A DNA stretch of 64,000 bases from Isoperla grammatica (Eukaryota; Arthropoda; Insecta; Plecoptera; Perlodidae): positions 10,770,587-10,834,586 of the forward strand of contig OX246743.1 of NCBI GenBank assembly GCA_945910005.1. The letters are read 5' to 3'. The number at the start of each line of letters is the position of its first letter. Within the stretch, counting starts at the first letter, position 1. The notes beneath the pieces were generated by a model, which was not told where the DNA came from, did no database searches, and saw only the letters and a program-made list of their open reading frames with translations. This document shows positions 56,424-64,000 of this stretch, piece by piece. The position numbers and the translations under genes were made by a program.

Positions 56424-58075
56424 GATACAGCCTTGTGAGGATGTTAGAGGTCCCATTGGTTCTTGACGTGAGTGTACAGTCATCGCTACCTGTGGACACA
56501 CTTGACGCAAGAATCATTCAGATACAGCCTTGTGAGGATGTTAGAGGTCCCATTGGTTCTTGACGTGAGTGTACAGTCATCGCTACCTGTGGACACACTT
56601 GACGCAAGAATCATTCAGATACAGCCTTGTGAGGATGTTAGAGGTCCGATTGGTTCTTGACGTGAGTGTACAGTCATCGCTACCTGTGGACACACTTGAC
56701 GCAAGAATCATTCAGATACAGCCTTGTGAGGATGTTAGAGGTCCGATTGGTTCTTGACGTGAGTGTACAGTCATCGCTACCTGTGGACACACTTGACGCA
56801 AGAATCATTCAGATACAGCCTTGTGAGGATGTTAGAGGTCCCATTGGTTCTTGACGTGAGTGTACAGTCATCGCTACCTGTGGACACACTTGACGCAAGA
56901 ATCATTCAGATACAGCCTTGTGAGGATGTTAGAGGTCCCATTGGTTCTTGACGTGAGTGTACAGTCATCGCTACCTGTGGACACACTTGGCGCAAGAATC
57001 ATTCAGATACAGCCTTGTGAGGATGTTAGAGGTCCCATTGGTTCTTGACGTGAGTGTACAGTCATCGCTACCTGTGGACACACTTGACGCAAGAATCATT
57101 CAGATACAGCCTTGTGAGGATGTTAGAGGTCCCATTGGTTCTTGACGTGAGTGTACAGTCATCGCTACCTGTGGACACACTTGACGCAAGAATCATTCAG
57201 ATACAGCCTTGTGAGGATGTTAGAGGTCCCATTGGTTCTTGACGTGAGTGTACAGTCATCGCTACCTGTGGACACACTTGACGCAAGAATCATTCAGGTA
57301 CAGCCTTGTGAGGATGTTAGAGGTCCGATTGGTTCTTGACGTGAGTGTACAGTCATCGCTACCTGTGGACACACTTGACGCAAGAATCATTCAGATACAG
57401 CCTTGTGAGGATGTTAGAGGTCCGATTGGTTCTTGACGTGAGTGTACAGTCATCGCTACCTGTGGACACACTTGACGCAAGAATCATTCAGATACAGCCT
57501 TGTGAGGATGTTAGAGGTCCGATTGGTTCTTGACGTGAGTGTACAGTCATCGCTACCTGTGGACACACTTGACGCAAGAATCATTCAGATACAGCCTTGT
57601 GAGGATGTTAGAGGTCCCATTGGTTCTTGACGTGAGTGTACAGTCATCGCTACCTGTGGACACACTTGACGCAAGAATCATTCAGGTACAGCCTTGTGAG
57701 GATATTAGAGGTCCCATTGGTTCTTGACGTGACTGTACAGTCATCGCTACCTGTGGACACACTTGACGCAAGAATCATTCAGATACAGCCTTGTGAGGAT
57801 GTTAGAGGTCCCATTGGTTCTTGACATGAGTGTACAGTCATCGCTACCTGTGGACACACTTGACGCAAGAATCATTCAGGTACAGCCTTGTGAGGATGTT
57901 AGAGGTCCCATTGGTTCTTGACGTGAGTGTACAGTCATCGCTACCTGTGGACACACTTGACGCAAGAATCATTCAGATACAGCCTTGTGAGGATGTTAGA
58001 GGTCCCATTGGTTCTTGACGTGAGTGTACAGTCATCGCTACCTGTGGACACACTTGACGCAAGAATCATTCAGGT
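56424..58075 (+). repeat. 97-bp satellite, 17 units
   Basis: Unit landmarks recur every 97 bp. Each unit contains CCCATTGG or CCGATTGG (inverse of a CCAAT box), TTCTTGACGTGAGTGTACAG, and CTACCTGTGGACACACTTGA. C/G and A/G variants cluster: CCG in units 3-4 and 10-12, and CAGGTACAG in units 10, 14 and 16. This implies local homogenisation. The ladder of 62-codon ORFs is an artefact. Confidence 0.97.
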
Positions 58076-59255
58076 CTGTTGTTGCGAAGCTTTTCTCCGC
58101 GGTCTGATTCCTCTCATTGGCTTCTTGCCTTCAACAACTACTCTCAGACATTCTTCTGTCAGTCTCCGCTCAGGCGGTCTATCTATCCAGGTGTACAAAT
58201 TACTTTAGCAACCCACTTAACACTTAGCTAGTGATCATATTACTCAGCATGTCCATCAGGCGTCTGCGCTCTTCTCAATCCAATTAATTACTACTGCATT
58301 AAACGCTATTTCATGTCCTGGTACCATATAATTGACTTGTTTTAAAACTATATTTAAACGCAACTTAACAGTGATTCTCTGTATGTTTATTTCGCCCACC
58401 TTCTGTTCAAAACAAATTTTTAACGATAACAAATTGCAAACTAATTTTAGTTTGTTTTAATATGTTGTATTCGTCATTTCGTGGAACCCTGATAATTGCC
58501 TACTAATCAATATACATTTTAGTGATAAGTAATTACAATAGTGGTTTACCTGTTTTGAAAAAAAAAAAATAGTGGAAAACCAAAATCAAAATTTACTTAA
58601 ATTATGTTTTTAAAAGTTCGCAGATCTATTAATTTACATCAAAACAAGTAAGCACCATGTCATTTATTATATTTATATTCCTACACATAGATTTAACTTA
58701 ATAACCGAGTGTGACAGCCCATATAGTGTTAACATGGTGTAGACACTATTTTTTTAAGCGAAAGTGTATTCGACTTTGAAACCAGTGTATCTAGTTTAAT
58801 ATTCGCTTTCCAACAATTATTTACATGATTCCTGAACAAGAATACATTAATTTATACGCAAAAAAGAGTTAAACTCCACACAATGCCATAAAACATATTA
58901 TCCCCCCTCACCCCCCTTGTTTACGTCAGGAAAAGTTGCTCGCGATCCTATCGAACATTTGCTCTGAAGCTAACAGACAATTTCACGGGCAGATTCTTTC
59001 ACAGCGCAAATCTCTTACGGTTATTGGCTTCCATTCATCCGTGAAACATAATTTAAAATGATGGATGGGTATCTTAGAAGAGGCAGGCCACTAAAGCGCC
59101 GTAATTGATGTGGCGATGCCCCCCCCCTACCCCGCTATCATTGCACCACCGCCCGTACAGGTGCCAATAATACTGTGGGGGGCTGTGTTTGTTACACTAC
59201 TCTCTCGTCTTGACATTCTTGGACAGTGTCCACTCCTGTTTCAAGTGTATTAGGT
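58076..59255. other. Unique AT-rich sequence between arrays
   Basis: C-rich patches at about 58,903-58,918 and 59,119-59,130. No gene is supported. Confidence 0.4.
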
Positions 59256-59261
59256 CCGGGT

Positions 59262-59415
59262 TCGGTCTCCCTTGGTACAGCCCGCCACTCGTCGATGGTG
59301 TTCGGAGCCTACCGAGTAGGTTGAGTAGCTTTAAATTGAAGTCCTCCACTTAAAATCTGTCTTGTTACTGAGTGGGTAGATTCTAAATGTGAATTTATTT
59401 ATTTATTTTATTTAT
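59262..59415 (+). repeat. Dispersed repeat copy B
   Basis: CTCGTCGATGGTGTTCGGAG through ACTGAGTGGGTAGATTCTAA to a TTTATTTATTTATTTTAT tail parallels 30,765-30,905. Just upstream, GGGTTCGGTCTCC may be a mutated B box, which favours a SINE. Confidence 0.65.
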
Positions 59416-59744
59416 GGGGGGCCAGGGGGAGATGCCACCTTCGCCCTGTGAGTATGGCGCCCGTCAGACAGAATTCCTCCACATAAAGTCCCAAAGTTCA
59501 TGTGATACACGTAAATACTCTTATTTTGAGTAAAAGAGGAAAGATCGTCACTTTGTAACCAAAAAATAGTTAATATGCACATGTTGTACCAGTCTGAATT
59601 TCACTGACCCGTTGCAATGCAGTTAAATGTCGGCACACCTCAACATTGAGTAATTTGGATCTAGAATCGGCAACCTGCAACATTATTGTAACTCCTACAT
59701 TTTTATTTTTATAAAGTAGAGGTCGGAGCCTCCTAGAATGTCAC
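59416..59744. other. Unique sequence before the 108-bp array
   Basis: Nothing is recognised. Its end carries a partial array unit. Confidence 0.4.
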
Positions 59745-59774
59745 TTGCCCCCTGCCCCCCTAGACCCACATATC

Positions 59775-60016
59775 CTGATTAGGGATGTTGCCGATTCGAT
59801 TCCGGCCACCGAAAGTTCTAACTGAAGGTTTTTCCTAGGGTTTTCCTCAGTCGTAAAGACGAATGCTGGGACAGAGTCATACTATCAGCCCTCAGACATT
59901 CGTTCCCAAATATCCAAACCCGTAATACACCTAGTTAAGTCACCTGAAGAGGGGCACATCAGGTAAAGCTGGTGTGCACCATATAACAGGGATTCCTACG
60001 AACAATTGTTATTATT
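59775..60016 (+). mobile_element. SINE-like insertion at the edge of the 108-bp satellite
   Basis: A partial satellite unit (TTGCCCCCCTAGACCCACAT to 59,774) is interrupted by about 240 bp. The insert carries B-box GATTCGATTCCGG near 59,792, a body, and an ATTATTAC tail. The satellite resumes at 60,017 with ACATCCCGACTACGC. ACACATCC-like bases on both sides may be a target duplication. Confidence 0.5.
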
Positions 60017-62605
60017 ACACATCCCGACTACGCACTGTCTAGTGTCTCTCAGTGCTTGTGTCCACCATTGCGTCACGTGACCTTGACTGAGCGGTGACAA
60101 TGGCCGCCTTGCCCCCCTAGACCCACACATCCCGACTACGCACTGTCTAGTGTCTCTCAGTGCGTGTGTCCGCCATTGCGTCACGTGACCTTGACTGAGC
60201 GGTGACAATGGCCGCCTTGCCCCCCTAGACCCACATATCCCGACTACGCACTGTCTAGTGTCTCTCAGTGCGTGTGTCCGCCATTGCGTCACGTGACCTT
60301 GACTGAGCGGTGACAATGGCCGCCTTGCCCCCCTAGACCCACATATCCCGACTACGCACTGTCTAGTGTCTCTCAGTGCGTGTGTCCGCCATTGCGTCAC
60401 GTGACCTTGACTGAGCGGTGACAATGGCCGCCTTGCCCCCCTAGACCCACATATCCCGACTACGCACTGTCTAGTGTCTCTCAGTGCGTGTGTCCACCAT
60501 TGCGTCACGTGACCTTGACTGAGCGGTGACAATGGCCGCCTTGCCCCCTAGACCCACATATCCCGACTACGCACTGTCTAGTGTCTCTCAGTGCGTGTGT
60601 CCACCATTGCGTCACGTGACCTTGACTGAGCGGTGACAATGGCCGCCTTGCCCCCCTAGACCCACACATCCCGACTACGCACTGTCTAGTGTCTCTCAGT
60701 GCGTGTGTCCACCATTGCGTCACGTGACCTTGACTGAGCGGTGACAATGGCCGCCTTGCCCCCCTAGACCCACATATCCCGACTACGCACTGTCTAGTGT
60801 CTCTCAGTGCTTGTGTCCGCCATTGCGTCACGTGACCTTGACTGAGCGGTGACAATGGCCGCCTTGCCCCCCTAGACCCACACATCCCGACTACGCACTG
60901 TCTAGTGTCTCTCAGTGCGTGTGTCCACCATTGCGTCACGTGACCTTGACTGAGCGGTGACAATGGCCGCCTTGCCCCCCTAGACCCACACATCCCGACT
61001 ACGCACTGTCTAGTGTCTCTCAGTGCGTGTGTCCACCATTGCGTCACGTGACCTTGACTGAGCGGTGACAATGGCCGCCTTGCCCCCCTAGACCCACATA
61101 TCCCGACTACGCACTGTCTAGTGTCTCTCAGTGCGTGTGTCCGCCATTGCGTCACGTGACCTTGACTGAGCGGTGACAATGGCCGCCTTGCCCCCCTAGA
61201 CCCACATATCCCGACTACGCACTGTCTAGTGTCTCTCAGTGCGTGTGTCCACCATTGCGTCACGTGACCTTGACTGAGCGGTGACAATGGCCGCCTTGCC
61301 CCCCTAGACCCACACATCCCGACTACGCACTGTCTAGTGTCTCTCAGTGCTTGTGTCCGCCATTGCGTCACGTGACCTTGACTGAGCGGTGACAATGGCC
61401 GCCTTGCCCCCCTAGACCCACATATCCCGACTACGCACTGTCTAGTGTCTCTCAGTGCGTGTGTCCGCCATTGCGTCACGTGACCTTGACTGAGCGGTGA
61501 CAATGGCCGCCTTGCCCCCCTAGACCCACATATCCCGACTACGCACTGTCTAGTGTCTCTCAGTGCGTGTGTCCACCATTGCGTCACGTGACCTTGACTG
61601 AGCGGTGACAATGGCCGCCTTGCCCCCCTAGACCCACATATCCCGACTACGCACTGTCTAGTGTCTCTCAGTGCGTGTGTCCGCCATTGCGTCACGTGAC
61701 CTTGACTGAGCGGTGACAATGGCCGCCTTGCCCCCCTAGACCCACATATCCCGACTACGCACTGTCTAGTGTCTCTCAGTGCGTGTGTCCGCCATTGCGT
61801 CACGTGACCTTGACTGAGCGGTGACAATGGCCGCCTTGCCCAACAGACCCACATATCCCGACTACGCACTGTCTAGTGTCTCTCAGTGCGTGTGTCCGCC
61901 ATTGCGTCACGTGACCTTGACTGAGCGGTGACAATGGCCGCCTTGCCCCCCTAGACCCACATATCCCGACTACGCACTGTCTAGTGTCTCTCAGTGCGTG
62001 TGTCCGCCATTGCGTCACGTGACCTTGACTGAGCGGTGACAATGGCCGCCTTGCCCCCCTAGACCCACACATCCCGACTACGCACTGTCTAGTGTCTCTC
62101 AGTGCGTGTGTCCACCATTGCGTCACGTGACCTTGACTGAGCGGTGACAATGGCCGCCTTGCCCAACAGACCCACATATCCCGACTACGCACTGTCTAGT
62201 GTCTCTCAGTGCGTGTGTCCGCCATTGCGTCACGTGACCTTGACTGAGCGGTGACAATGGCCGCCTTGCCCCCCTAGACCCACATATCCCGACTACGCAC
62301 TGTCTAGTGTCTCTCAGTGCGTGTGTCCGCCATTGCGTCACGTGACCTTGACTGAGCGGTGACAATGGCCGCCTTGCCCAACAGACCCACATATCCCGAC
62401 TACGCACTGTCTAGTGTCTCTCAGTGCGTGTGTCCGCCATTGCGTCACGTGACCTTGACTGAGCGGTGACAATGGCCGCCTTGCCCAACAGACCCACATA
62501 TCCCGACTACGCACTGTCTAGTGTCTCTCAGTGCGTGTGTCCGCCATTGCGTCACGTGACCTTGACTGAGCGGTGACGATGGCCGCCTTGCCCAACAGAC
62601 CAACC
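60017..62605 (+). repeat. 108-bp satellite, 24 units with E-box and ERR-type site
   Basis: CCGACTACGCAC recurs 24 times from 60,024 to 62,503. Spacing is 108 bp, with four or more 107-bp units (near 60,456, 61,751, 62,074, 62,289 and 62,396). Each unit has GCGTCACGTGACCTTGACTG: a palindromic E-box GTCACGTGAC overlapping TGACCTTGA. On minus the latter is TCAAGGTCA, the ERR/FTZ-F1 site. CGCCATTG or CACCATTG lies beside it. CCCAACAG replaces CCCCCCTAG in several late units. A length divisible by three keeps minus ORFs of up to 454 codons open; they are not evidence of a gene. Confidence 0.97.
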
Positions 62606-64000
62606 CTTTGCACGGTCGTTGCTCAAGATGTATGGAAATAGCGAACTGCCTCGCGCGACCACTTTGAATTTAATTAAGCTAAGCATTCTAAAAGTTGGTC
62701 GTACATCATTCTGTCGTGAGAGTGTATATACGTAATCGTTCTATGCTCTCAATGTCTTTTTATATGTATCTAAATCTGTTTAAACTAATGGAAAAGAAAC
62801 GCGTTTCTGGGTGTATTTATAGGTATTGATGCGTAGATAGACATCAATGTTCATTTGTATACCATGGACGTGGTTCGAAGTTTGTTAAACACCGATTAAT
62901 GGTTGATATGGGGACTAAACTTTCGGCGAAACCGGACCTTATAATTTTAACTGCGTTATGAGGACATATTTATACGTTCATACTCTTTACACAAATACTT
63001 AACATGGTTTTACCTTTACACAGAATACAACGTTTTTTAGTACAAACATTTTTATAACTAAACAAACCACGATTGGAAAATGAACTTCCTACGTCTTATT
63101 CAGAAGTTAGTAAAATTAATTAATTACATTACACCATACTTAATAGACAATGGTGGTAAACGCATCATGTTATAATCGAGGCGATGAGTGCATGATACAA
63201 TATGCATAAAAACAAAGGCACAAGCATCCAAACCCAATAGTTAACCGTGGTCTCTAAATGGACAGTAATCGTTAGAATTAAAATTGAAAACATTGCATGA
63301 GTGACCACAAATTTCACAGTACTAACCAATGAGCTTCTTTCGATGAGCAACATGTTATGTTTCGAGTATATGCATAACAGTGACTTGAGGGTACTTTGCC
63401 ATATGCATGCACGGCATCGTCATGATGTATGGGCTAATGTGTGTATTGCGTGTGTTGTGTCTTTCAACATCATAACATGATCTATTGAAACCTCTGATCG
63501 GTCGGCGCCTCGCTCACTTCATTTATTAACCGTTTGAAGACCCTGAAGAGTGATCATAAGTTATTTTACTGTCATGTGTCGGTAAATAGCGTTTATCTGT
63601 ATAGTTAATAATAGCGTTGGAACGTAACGTAGCTTTGAAGAAGATCATTCTATAGTGACACTTTTGGGTTTAGTTTTAAATATTAAATTGGAAGAAAATA
63701 GACCCTTTGGATAAAATTGCACATTATTGGAGAAAATAATTGTTTTGTAGGGAAGTTTCGTTTTCATTAGATAAGTGTATCTTTAAGGTGTGCGACAAAA
63801 AAATCAAGGGTAGATGAGAATAGCTATTTTCTGTAACAACTCTTCTGCTCTCATTTTGTATCCGATATAGTAACTGATAGTTATTTTTGATAAACGCATG
63901 TATCGGATTGATTCAGAAATTAGATTTAGTGCAGAAAGTTTGTTGGATTAGTCATGTTCTTTCCTACTCTTGATTTACTCATGTCTGCGAGTGTATATAT
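62606..64000. other. Unique AT-rich sequence, nothing recognised
   Basis: Short ORFs only; no repeats or splice pairs stand out. Confidence 0.4.

Noticed and set aside
56472..58208. Ladder of 62-codon plus-strand ORFs every 97 bp
   Set aside because: Each is the same stretch of the 97-bp satellite read again; no gene structure is present.
60505..61869. A 454-codon minus-strand ORF and its neighbours
   Set aside because: The 108-bp satellite period is divisible by three, so a stop-free frame stays open by repetition. It breaks wherever a 107-bp unit occurs.

Overview
The window looks like a non-coding, repeat-dense piece of a metazoan nuclear genome. It is AT-rich, no long ORF reads as a conserved protein, exon-sized coding stretches are flanked by GT-AG signals, and many tRNA-derived SINE heads, MITEs, satellites and microsatellites are present. 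The repeat types (Helitron-like elements with a duplicated core, Penelope/hammerhead-like palindromes, SINEs with conserved bodies) would suit a marine invertebrate such as a mollusc. That placement is inference; no gene identifies the species.

Layout. 0.2-6.2 kb: an array of eight Helitron/Helentron-like non-autonomous elements, one nested inside another, plus a duplicated 1,548-bp block. 7.17-9.87 kb: a young non-autonomous LTR retrotransposon with identical-length LTRs, an ATAG target duplication, a PBS, a PPT and one gag-like coiled-coil ORF but no pol. It sits 57 bp upstream of a probable terminal coding exon (9,928-10,108). 12.6-13.6 kb: a MITE, a head-to-head hammerhead/Penelope-like palindrome, then a CpG-rich stretch and a probable first coding exon (13,514-13,580). 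14.6-19.4 kb: microsatellites, several SINEs, a second palindrome with the best hammerhead-like core, an ACGTG/CRE motif cluster and a minisatellite. 21.9-23.5 kb: a 906-bp TIR element abutting an inverted Helitron-like copy, itself interrupted by a 244-bp LINE-derived mini-element. 26 kb: a degenerate tandem tRNA-like repeat. 29.3-30.7 kb: a large foldback DNA element. 31-55 kb: mostly unique sequence with small MITEs, a third hammerhead-like palindrome, an 830-bp minisatellite and a decayed FLYWCH-type zinc finger. 55.3-62.6 kb: three tandem arrays in a row (89-bp SINE heads x7, 97-bp satellite x17, 108-bp satellite x24). The 108-bp unit carries an ERR/FTZ-F1-type half-site overlapping a palindromic E-box.

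Functional integration is minimal. Two plus-strand exon candidates probably belong to different genes: one ends near 10.1 kb and one starts near 13.2 kb. Everything else is mobile or tandem DNA. The most unusual theme is that several mobile elements have themselves become tandem arrays: the Helitron-like elements, the SINE heads and the 26-kb tRNA-like repeat. Apart from the LTR element, nothing here encodes a recognisable intact transposition protein, so the elements would depend on factors encoded elsewhere.
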